Source of the DNA: Chloracidobacterium thermophilum B
GTDB taxonomy: Bacteria > Acidobacteriota > Blastocatellia > Chloracidobacteriales > Chloracidobacteriaceae
Assembly (NCBI RefSeq): GCF_000226295.1
Contig: NC_016024.1
Location: 603,501-667,500, forward strand
Direction: 5' to 3'
DNA length: 64,000 nt
Part shown: positions 27,248 to 37,030 of the stretch, in pieces
Numbering within the stretch: position 1 is the stretch's first letter
How the letters are laid out: each line of letters opens with the position of its first letter
Position numbers and translations under genes: made by a program
The notes under the pieces: generated by a model
What the model was told of the DNA's origin: nothing
Seen by the model: the letters and a program-made list of their open reading frames with translations, nothing else
Database searches by the model: none

Positions 27248-28972
27248 TTAGCGGGGCGGGGCCAGCAGCAGGCGCTGCGCGGCCTGGGCGTCGGGATCGT
27301 CCGGGTTGAGGTCGAGCGCCTGGCGAATATGCACGGCGGCCCGGGTGCGATCGCCCTGGGTGAGCAGAATCCGGCCGAGCAACACGTGGGCGGCCGTGAG
27401 TTTGGGATTCCAGAACACGGCGGCCTTGAGCGCCTGGACCGCGGCCGGCAGATCGCCGCGCCGCTCATGGACGCGCCCCAGCAGCAGATGGGCTTCGCTG
27501 TGGTCGGGCGCGAGCTGAATGACCTGCGCCAGTTTTTCAAGCGCGGTGTCAGACCGGTTTTCAAGGAAGGCCGCCTGGGCATCACGCATGAGTTCTGCGG
27601 TTCGCTGCAGGACGGAAGTGCCCAGAAAAGCCTGCTGACGGCTCTGCTCCTCGCCCCGCGCGTAACGGTGGAAGGCTTCGCGGTTGAACCGGGTTTTGAC
27701 AAAGGGCAGCCACGGCGGCTTGCCGGCGGTTTCCCACCTGGCGAAATCCGGCGCATGGCGCTTGGCGGCGTCAAGGGCGGCCGTGGCCTCCGCCGTACGT
27801 CCCAGTTTGGCATAGACCTTGGAGAGCACGTACCAGGCCCGGCCGTCGGTTGCCGTACGCCTGGTGAGCGTCTCCAGCGGCGTCACCGCTTCGGCCGGAC
27901 GCCCATCCCGCCACAGGGCATAGCCGTAGTTGAACAGGGCTTCGTCATCGAGCGGCACGGTGTCGGCCGCCAGCTTCGTCAGACGGGCCGCTTCGGCAAA
28001 ATCGCCCTTCTGCATGTAGGCCACGCCGGCGTTGACGTAGGTTTCAAACAGCGGCATCGGGGTCAGCAGCGCCGTATGTGTTTTGATGGCGGCATCGGTC
28101 TGGTTGGTCAGCAGTTGACAGACGCCCAAGTAAAACCCGGCTTCCAGCCCACGTGGGTCAGTCGCCCGGACGCGCTCGAACCACGTTGCGGCTTCACCGT
28201 AGCGCCCGTCCCGGTAGTGCAGCAGGCCCAGCTCAAAGTAGGCCTGCGGGAAAGTAAGCTGCGCATTGCGGGTTGCCTCTTCAATGGCCCGGATGAGCAG
28301 ACGGGCCCGGTCCGCCGGGTCTTCGGTGACGAGCGCCTTGATGTAGATTTCATACGCGGTCGGAGCGATGCGCGTTGCCCTGGCAATGAGCCGGTCACGT
28401 GAAAACGGCAGTGCCGGATTGCGCTGATAAAGCAGTTCCCAGGCGAGTTTGCCCTGAATGACCTGCAAATCCGCCACCGGCGCACTCAACACATGTTCGC
28501 TGCCGACAAGCTTGCCTTCGCGCAGGGAAATCATCTGCGCCCGTACCGTCAGGGTGCTGTCTTTGCCCTCGCCCGTCACGGTGTAGGTGCCGCGCACAAG
28601 CAAATCGGCACCCACCGCTTCACCGAGCTTGATTTCCGTGGCGCGGGTCAGCAGCGCCGTCCGCGACAGTCCCAGCTTTTCGTAAGCCAGGTGACATTCA
28701 TCGAGCGGAACGGCAATCAACCCCGGCGAATCCAGCAGCTCAGCCATGGCGACCGTAAAGCTTTCCCGAATCCAGTTGTACTCCGGGCGCGCCGTTGTAT
28801 GCTCGAAGGGAAGCGTGAGAACGACCTCTGTCGCCGTGACCATCTGACCGGGAAGGCTCAAACCAGACCAGAGCCAAAACCAGATCAGCCCTGCCCACGA
28901 CCATTGGAACAGCCGGCGTCGCTTTGTCGGCGTCCTTGGCCCTGTATCCCGTTTCCGTTGTCCAACTCCCAT
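27248..28972 (-). CDS. TPR-repeat envelope protein with FlgO-like N-terminal domain
   Basis: 574 residues. A basic N-terminus and one hydrophobic segment (about 24-45) suggest export or membrane anchoring. Residues about 48-200 (VVLTLPFEHTTARPEYNWIRESFTVAMAELL, then LLVRGTYTVTGEGKDSTLTVRAQMI) resemble the FlgO/CsgG-like domain that precedes TPR arrays in many envelope proteins. About 205-570 hold several TPR units, for example AYFELGLLHYRDGRYGEAAT, AWYVLSKVYAKLGRTAEATA and AHLLLGRILLTQGDRTRAAV. The fold suggests protein-protein contacts in the periplasm. It lies directly upstream of the TonB receptor on the same strand (277-base gap). Start codon uncertain because the only GGAG is too close to the ATG. 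Confidence 0.82.
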   Translation of the reverse strand: MGVGQRKRDTGPRTPTKRRRLFQWSWAGLIWFWLWSGLSLPGQMVTATEVVLTLPFEHTTARPEYNWIRESFTVAMAELLDSPGLIAVPLDECHLAYEKLGLSRTALLTRATEIKLGEAVGADLLVRGTYTVTGEGKDSTLTVRAQMISLREGKLVGSEHVLSAPVADLQVIQGKLAWELLYQRNPALPFSRDRLIARATRIAPTAYEIYIKALVTEDPADRARLLIRAIEEATRNAQLTFPQAYFELGLLHYRDGRYGEAATWFERVRATDPRGLEAGFYLGVCQLLTNQTDAAIKTHTALLTPMPLFETYVNAGVAYMQKGDFAEAARLTKLAADTVPLDDEALFNYGYALWRDGRPAEAVTPLETLTRRTATDGRAWYVLSKVYAKLGRTAEATAALDAAKRHAPDFARWETAGKPPWLPFVKTRFNREAFHRYARGEEQSRQQAFLGTSVLQRTAELMRDAQAAFLENRSDTALEKLAQVIQLAPDHSEAHLLLGRVHERRGDLPAAVQALKAAVFWNPKLTAAHVLLGRILLTQGDRTRAAVHIRQALDLNPDDPDAQAAQRLLLAPPR

Positions 28973-29130
28973 AGCTCCATCAAGGTTGAATGGCTTGTTT
29001 CCACTGCCGCATTCTGTCCCCTGACACTTTCCCTGCCGGCCTGTGGCGTGTCCGGTGGGTGTGGCTGGCCGCCATCGTCAAGCGTAACACGTTCACGCCG
29101 GTCTCCCCGAAGTTGATGCGAAAATTTTTC

Positions 29131-29160
29131 TTGACAACAAGTGACTAAGATTTTTATATT
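29131..29160 (+). promoter_or_regulatory. Strong promoter of the clpB-hsp20-grpE locus
   Basis: TTGACA (29131-29136), an 18-base spacer and TATATT (29155-29160) sit in an AT-rich island about 65 bases before clpB. I see no CIRCE (TTAGCACTC) or HAIR element beside it. Stress control by another factor cannot be excluded. Confidence 0.75.
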
Positions 29161-29224
29161 ACCGACAGGCTAAGAAATCAGCCGGTTCGCCGTCAGGCGA
29201 CACCCAAAGAGTTGAGGTTCAGTT

Positions 29225-31864
<2,640 letters not shown>

Positions 31865-31908
31865 CCCAACTCAGGTCAACGCAATGATGCTTTGGAGGTT
31901 ATAAAGCC

Positions 31909-32364
31909 ATGACACTGCAACGTTTTGATCCTTTCCGTGACATCATGAACCTGCGCAATCAGATGGATGCCCTCTTCAACGAAATCGGGATGGGGCTGTT
32001 GCCACGGACGGCCGGACAGACGGAAGCTGCCGCCACCTGGTCTCCAGCGGTGGACATCTATGAGACGGACAAGGAAATCGTCCTCAAGGCTGAACTGCCC
32101 GACATCAAGCAGGAAGACATCCGCGTCAGTGTGGACAACAACCGGCTGTCCATCACAGGCGAGCGGAAGTTTGAGTCGGAGGTCAAGCGTGAAAACTACC
32201 ACCGCATTGAGCGGTCGTATGGCACGTTTGCCCGTACCTTCACCTTGCCGCCGACGGTGGATCAGGACAACATCCGGGCGGAGTACAAACAGGGTGTGCT
32301 GACCGTTTCCCTGCCGAAACGGGAAGTGGCCCAGGGGAGGAACATCGCCATTCAGGTCAACTGA
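31909..32364 (+). CDS. Small heat-shock protein, Hsp20/alpha-crystallin family
   Basis: 151 residues, the usual size. The N-terminus (MTLQRFDPFRDIMNLRNQMD) is the typical variable helix. The alpha-crystallin domain spans about 40-135 with PAVDIYETDKEIVLKAELPD, NNRLSITGERKF and YGTFARTFTLPPTVD. GVLTVSLPK is at the C-terminal end, and an I-x-I-like tail motif (IAIQV) ends the protein and would cap the oligomer. It holds unfolding proteins in a form that ClpB and DnaK can rescue, so its place 44 bases after clpB fits. A GGAGGT ribosome binding site precedes the ATG. Confidence 0.97.
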   Translation: MTLQRFDPFRDIMNLRNQMDALFNEIGMGLLPRTAGQTEAAATWSPAVDIYETDKEIVLKAELPDIKQEDIRVSVDNNRLSITGERKFESEVKRENYHRIERSYGTFARTFTLPPTVDQDNIRAEYKQGVLTVSLPKREVAQGRNIAIQVN

Positions 32365-32501
32365 CGGCTGGCTTGCCGCCGTTGGATTGAAACCGGTGGC
32401 GTGGTAGCGTCTTGTGCTACGGTGAGCCGCTGCTGCGGCTCACCGTTTGTAGGATAGGAGAAGGGGAAGAAGATTCCACACCAAGGAGCGAAGAGTCAGG
32501 C

Positions 32502-33239
32502 ATGAGTGACGAACCACGCGAAACCGCTGGTGCAGAGACGCCGGTTGTGAACGTGACGGACAAGCGCCGTCTGTACAAGGACACAATGGAGACTGCCGCC
32601 GACGTGGCTTCATCCGTGGAATCCTCGCTGGACGCTGCATCCAAGGAAACCGCCAGGGAGGTGCCGGGCGAGCCGTCCGGGGTAGAAGTGCCGACCGTGG
32701 AGCAGCTTCAGACGCAGCTCCAGGAACGTGAGATGCAACTCCGGGAACGTGATGCCCAACTGGCGCGTTTGCGGGAGCAAGTCATTGAATTTGAAGCGAA
32801 GACTCAGGAAGAATTGCGTGAGACCCGCCGCCGTCTGGAACGGACCGTCGAGCAGCGGGTGCTGCGCGCGCGACAAGCCCTGCTGGAAGACTGGCTGGTG
32901 GTTTTTGACAACCTTGACCTGATGGTGGCTGGGGCAGAGAAAGCCACCAAAGAGGATTTGCTGACCGGGATTGTGGCCATGCAGCGGCTGCTTAGCCAGG
33001 CCTTGCAGCGGCACGACATCGAGCGGATTGACGCCGTGGGGCAGCCATTCGACCCCCAGCTTCACGAGGCGGTTGAAACCCTGACTGTCGCGCCCGAACA
33101 GGACGGGCGGGTTGTCGCCCAAACCCGTCCGGGCTACCGTTTGGGAACGCATCTGATTCGTCCGGCGCTGGTTTCGGTTGGGCGCGCTGAAGTCTCCGCG
33201 GCTGTCCTTTCGGAAACGGACATTCCGGCGAACATTTAG
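32502..33239 (+). CDS. grpE: Nucleotide exchange factor GrpE
   Basis: 245 residues; longer than the usual 190-200 because of an acidic, low-complexity N-terminal tail (about 1-70). A long coiled coil follows (about 75-145, QLQEREMQLRERDAQLARLR). The beta-wing domain has LLEDWLVVFDNLDLMV, GQPFDPQLHEAVETL and the hallmark GYRLGTHLIRPALVSV. GrpE releases ADP from DnaK. dnaK and dnaJ are not in the window. The frame opens at 32412, but ATG 32502 follows a purine-rich site (AAGGAGCGAAGAG) and starts MSDEPRE. The gap to hsp20 (137 bases) could hold a second promoter, though none is clear. Confidence 0.93.
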   Translation: MSDEPRETAGAETPVVNVTDKRRLYKDTMETAADVASSVESSLDAASKETAREVPGEPSGVEVPTVEQLQTQLQEREMQLRERDAQLARLREQVIEFEAKTQEELRETRRRLERTVEQRVLRARQALLEDWLVVFDNLDLMVAGAEKATKEDLLTGIVAMQRLLSQALQRHDIERIDAVGQPFDPQLHEAVETLTVAPEQDGRVVAQTRPGYRLGTHLIRPALVSVGRAEVSAAVLSETDIPANI

Positions 33240-33321
33240 GAAAAGAACCGTTCGCTACAGCGGCTGCCTATGGTATTCTTGGCGAGGTAGTTCACCTGCT
33301 CCCCGGATGGCATCTTCCAGT

Positions 33322-33351
33322 GTCTCCAACCGGGTGTTCTCGACTGGAGAC
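33322..33351. promoter_or_regulatory. Inverted repeat upstream of the ClpA/C-like gene
   Basis: GTCTCCA (33322-33328) mirrors TGGAGAC (33345-33351), 45 bases before the ATG, in the 156-base gap after grpE. It could be an operator or an mRNA hairpin. A TATTCT at 33273 could be a -10 element but has a poor -35. Confidence 0.3.
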
Positions 33352-33395
33352 GCACCTCACAATCACGACTCACATCATCCTCACCGAGGCACGCT

Positions 33396-35693
33396 ATGAT
33401 TGACTTTGGCGATTTTGCAGACCGGTTTTCAGAAAGCGGACAGCGCGTCATGCGCCGCGCCTATGAGGAATCGAAGAACCGCGAGCACAATTTTCTGGCG
33501 CCAGAACACATTTTTCTGGCCCTGACGGAGGTTGAGCGTCCCCTGATTAACGAAATCATGCAGAGCCTCAACCTCGACCCGCAGGCCATTCGCAATGCCT
33601 TGGATGGGCGGCTCTCCATTCAGCGGCAGTTTGTGGGCAAGCGGATGAAGCTCCACGATGCCACGCGCGACATCCTCAACAAGGCCATGCGTCGGGCGCG
33701 GCAGAATGGGCGGCAAACAATTGACTCAACCGACCTGCTCATTTCGCTGTTCCAGGATGAAGATGGTGTGACGGCATCTGTGCTCCGGCAGTTTGGGGCC
33801 GACCCACAGGAGGTTGTCGAACGAGTTGGCATGCGGCTCAAGTTCCGTGAGGAGCGTGAAGCCCGCATCAACCGCAAGTTTGAACTGCCACCCTACATCA
33901 AGCACTTTGGGACGAGCCTCAACAAGCTGGCCCGCGAAGGCAAGTTGCCGCCGGTCATCGGCCGGGAGCGGGAAATCCAGCAGATGATCGAAATTCTCTG
34001 CCATCGGGAGCGTGCCAACTCACCCATTCTGATCGGTGAGCCGGGGGTCGGGAAAACGGCGGTCGTCGAAGGCTTGGCCCAGATGATCGAGCTTGAACCG
34101 GAACGTGTGCCGCGCCGTCTGCGCAACGCCCATATCGTCTCGATGCAAATTTCAAACGTTGTCGCCGGCACCATGCTGCGCGGCATGTTTGAAGAGCGCA
34201 TCCAGGGCGTCATCAATGAAGTCAAGGAGCGGGAAAACCTCATCCTGTTCATTGATGAAGTCCACACCATCATCGGAGCTGGCTCGGCGATGGGGGCGGC
34301 TGCTGATGCGGCTAACATGTTCAAGTCGGCGCTGGGGCGCGGTGAACTGCGCATCATCGGCGCAACAACGACAACCGAATACAAGGAGTACATCGCCGAG
34401 GATGAAGCTCTAGCGCGCCGTTTCCGAACGGTGTTCATTGCCGAACCGAGCATCGAGGACACGCGCAAGATTCTGCAGGGCATACGTCCGCGGCTGGAGC
34501 AGAACTACTCAGTACAGATTTCGGACGAAGCGCTTGAAACCGCCCTTGAAATGGCTCCGCGCTACATCCGCAGCCTCCACATGCCGGACAAGGTCATTGG
34601 CTGGCTGGATACCGCCTCAGTCAAGGTGGAAATCAACCAGCCGGAAGACCCGGTGGTGCTCAAGCAGCACGTCATTGATGTCATTGCGCAGGAATCGCGC
34701 ATTCCGCACGACATGATCTTCCGCGAAACGACCGAACGCTTTGCCAACATGGAAGCTGAGTTGGCCAAGCGCGTCATCGGTCAACGCGAAGCCGTGGAGA
34801 GCGTCGCGCGCCGGCTCCGCCTCAACAAGGGGCCGCTCAAGGAAAACTTCTACAAGCCGGATGGCGTGCTGTTGTTCCTCGGCCCGACGGGTGTCGGTAA
34901 GACGGAACTGGCCAAAGCTGTTGCCGAGTTTATGTTCGGCGACGAGCACAAGATGATTCGGATTGACATGTCGGAGTACCAGGATGGCGTTGTGGCCGTC
35001 GAGAAACTCATCGGCATGCCGCGCGGGATCGTCGGCTCGGAGCGGGGCGGTATCCTGACCGAACGCCTGCGCGACAACCCCTACACCGTCCTGCTGCTTG
35101 ACGAAATCGAAAAGGCCTCGCCTTACCTGCTCAACCTGTTCCTCCAGGCTTTTGATGAAGGCTGGCTGACGGATGGCCGCGGCAAGAAGGTCTATCTGTC
35201 CGATGCCATCATCATCATGACGTCGAACCTGGGCAGCGAAAACTTCAAGAAGTATATGAAGCCGCTCGGGTTTGGCACAAAGTCGCTCGGCGACCTGAAG
35301 GAAATCAAAAACGAAGTGCTCAAAGCCGCCGAAACCCGTTTCTCGCCGGAGTTTCGGAACCGCATTGACGAAATCGTGGTCTTCTCGCCGCTGACGCAGG
35401 ACGAGGTGCGGCAGATTGCCGTCCTCTACCTCAACAAGATTGAGCGGCAGATGGCGAAGTTTGGCAAGTCGCTGCGTATCACCGACGCCGCCATTGACCA
35501 ACTCGTGCAGCAGGGCTTCAGCCCAGCATACGGGGCGCGTTTCCTCAAGCGGACCATTGACGAGAAGGTCAAGCTGCCCATCACCCTCCAGTGGAACGCT
35601 GTCAATGCTTTCACCGTGGATGCACGCGATGGGCAGGTCGTCGTGACGGAAGAGCGTACGGAAACCAGCCCGGCGCCTTTTTCAGTCAACTAG
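33396..35693 (+). CDS. ClpA/ClpC-like AAA+ unfoldase without a coiled-coil middle domain
   Basis: 765 residues with two AAA modules. A double Clp N-domain (1-145) is followed by D1 with Walker A GEPGVGKT (about 213) and ILFIDEVHT, and D2 with GPTGVGKT (about 497) and [14 protein letters not shown]1 runs straight into D2 at about 450, with no ClpB-type or ClpC-type middle insert, as in ClpA. After TSNLGSENFKKYMKP comes LGFGTKS, the position and form of the loop that docks ClpP (IGL/IGF/VGF in ClpA, ClpX and ClpC), so a proteolytic partner is likely. clpP and clpS are not present. It ends the heat-shock-like cluster. ClpA or a shortened ClpC are both reasonable names. Confidence 0.9.
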   Translation: MIDFGDFADRFSESGQRVMRRAYEESKNREHNFLAPEHIFLALTEVERPLINEIMQSLNLDPQAIRNALDGRLSIQRQFVGKRMKLHDATRDILNKAMRRARQNGRQTIDSTDLLISLFQDEDGVTASVLRQFGADPQEVVERVGMRLKFREEREARINRKFELPPYIKHFGTSLNKLAREGKLPPVIGREREIQQMIEILCHRERANSPILIGEPGVGKTAVVEGLAQMIELEPERVPRRLRNAHIVSMQISNVVAGTMLRGMFEERIQGVINEVKERENLILFIDEVHTIIGAGSAMGAAADAANMFKSALGRGELRIIGATTTTEYKEYIAEDEALARRFRTVFIAEPSIEDTRKILQGIRPRLEQNYSVQISDEALETALEMAPRYIRSLHMPDKVIGWLDTASVKVEINQPEDPVVLKQHVIDVIAQESRIPHDMIFRETTERFANMEAELAKRVIGQREAVESVARRLRLNKGPLKENFYKPDGVLLFLGPTGVGKTELAKAVAEFMFGDEHKMIRIDMSEYQDGVVAVEKLIGMPRGIVGSERGGILTERLRDNPYTVLLLDEIEKASPYLLNLFLQAFDEGWLTDGRGKKVYLSDAIIIMTSNLGSENFKKYMKPLGFGTKSLGDLKEIKNEVLKAAETRFSPEFRNRIDEIVVFSPLTQDEVRQIAVLYLNKIERQMAKFGKSLRITDAAIDQLVQQGFSPAYGARFLKRTIDEKVKLPITLQWNAVNAFTVDARDGQVVVTEERTETSPAPFSVN

Positions 35694-35741
35694 CCATTCT
35701 GGAACGACCGGGGGATATGAACCAAACCCGGAAGAACCAAA

Positions 35742-35765
35742 AGGGGATGCCATCCGGCATCCCCT
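35742..35765. terminator. Terminator hairpin between convergent clpA-like and argD genes
   Basis: A perfect 10-base stem (AGGGGATGCC / GGCATCCCCT) with loop ATCC. On the minus strand four T follow; on the plus strand the tail is CTCCTG. It probably serves argD best and may work in both directions. Confidence 0.65.
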
Positions 35766-35821
35766 CTCCTGTGCCCGGGAGCCGTCTTCGCTGCCGGTTC
35801 CTGGTCGGGCCGGCGCAGCGG

Positions 35822-37030
35822 CTAACGAAGGATTTCCTTCAGTATCATCGTGGCCAGGGTAATGTCCTCTTCGGTCAGGACAAGGGGCGGCAGCAGGCGG
35901 ATGACATTGACGCCCGCATTGAGAACAAGCAGCCCCCGCTCCTGGGCGGCTGCGATGTAGGGAGCGGCTGGCTCTGTCAACTCGATGCCAATCATATAGC
36001 CGCGTCCACGCACTTCCCGGATGCGGTGGCTGGGAATGGCGCGCAGCCGCTCAAAGAATAGCCCACTGAGCCGTTCAACCTGAGCTGGCAGGTTCGTTTC
36101 CTTCAGAACGCGCACTGTGGCACGGGCAGCGGCACAGGCCAGCGGCCCGCCGCCAAAGGTCGTGCCGTGCTGTCCCGGAGACAGTTTGGCGACGCGCTCG
36201 CCAAGAGCAACGGCACCCATCGGAAAGCCGCTGGCGATGCCCTTGGCCATGGTGAGGATGTCCGGCTCGATTCCGACGGCCTCGCAGGCAAAAAACGTCC
36301 CGGTGCGTCCAAAGCCGGATTGGACTTCATCCAGAATGAGCAGCGCGCCACGTTCGCGGCAAAGCTGCTGCGCCCGGTGCAGAAACGCGGTCGTTCCCGG
36401 ACGGACGCCGCCTTCACCCTGAACGACTTCCAGGATGACCGCGCCGATCTCATCCGTGATGGCGGCATCGAGGGCGGCTTCATCGTTGTAGGGGATATAG
36501 GTGAAACCGGGGAGCAGCGGCTCGAACGGCTCACGGTACTTTGGCTCCCACGTGGCCGTCAGGGCCCCGGCCGTCCGTCCGTGAAAGCCCCGCTGGGCGG
36601 CAACCACGCCGTGGCGGCCCGTGGTCAGCCGGGCAAACTTGAGGGCGGCTTCATTGGCTTCCGCCCCGGAGTTGCAGAAAAACACGCGCGTCAGGCCATA
36701 CGGCAGGACGGTCATCAGGTCGGCATAGAGTTGGGCGCGCTGGTCATTGCCGAATGAGCCGGAACAGGCAATGAGGGTTGCCGCCTGCTGGCTGATGGCT
36801 TCCACTACCGCCGGATGACAGTGTCCAAGGCTGGCGACGCCATACGCAGCCGTGCAGTCCAGGTAGCGCCGTCCGTCGCTATCCCAGACGTAAGCCCCTG
36901 CCCCACGGACGAGCGTGATGCCGCGCGAGACATACAACCCCAACCCATACCGGGCTTCGAGCACCGCCGGTGTGATTGGAGTCGTCTCGGCTGTATCTGT
37001 GGAGAGTCGAAGTGCCGTGGGGTTAGCCAT
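35822..37030 (-). CDS. argD: Acetylornithine aminotransferase-type enzyme (class III, PLP)
   Basis: 402 residues, usual for ArgD. It converts N-acetylglutamate semialdehyde to N-acetylornithine in arginine synthesis; related class III enzymes act on succinylornithine, diaminopimelate or GABA. Clear motifs: YLDCTAAYGVASLGHCHPAVV, FFCNSGAEANEAALKFAR, RGFHGRTAGALTATW, LLILDEVQSGFGRTG and the PLP-lysine region MAKGIASGFPMGAV, then TTFGGGPLACAAA. The start at 37030 overlaps the stop of the response regulator by 8 bases, so translation is probably coupled. No other arg gene is adjacent. A longer upstream reading frame runs inside the regulator gene and is rejected. Confidence 0.93.
   Translation of the reverse strand: MANPTALRLSTDTAETTPITPAVLEARYGLGLYVSRGITLVRGAGAYVWDSDGRRYLDCTAAYGVASLGHCHPAVVEAISQQAATLIACSGSFGNDQRAQLYADLMTVLPYGLTRVFFCNSGAEANEAALKFARLTTGRHGVVAAQRGFHGRTAGALTATWEPKYREPFEPLLPGFTYIPYNDEAALDAAITDEIGAVILEVVQGEGGVRPGTTAFLHRAQQLCRERGALLILDEVQSGFGRTGTFFACEAVGIEPDILTMAKGIASGFPMGAVALGERVAKLSPGQHGTTFGGGPLACAAARATVRVLKETNLPAQVERLSGLFFERLRAIPSHRIREVRGRGYMIGIELTEPAAPYIAAAQERGLLVLNAGVNVIRLLPPLVLTEEDITLATMILKEILR

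Noticed and set aside
29161-29224. CIRCE or HAIR repressor site at clpB
   Set aside because: No TTAGCACTC / GAGTGCTAA or CTTGAGT / ACTCAAG arms between the promoter and the ATG.
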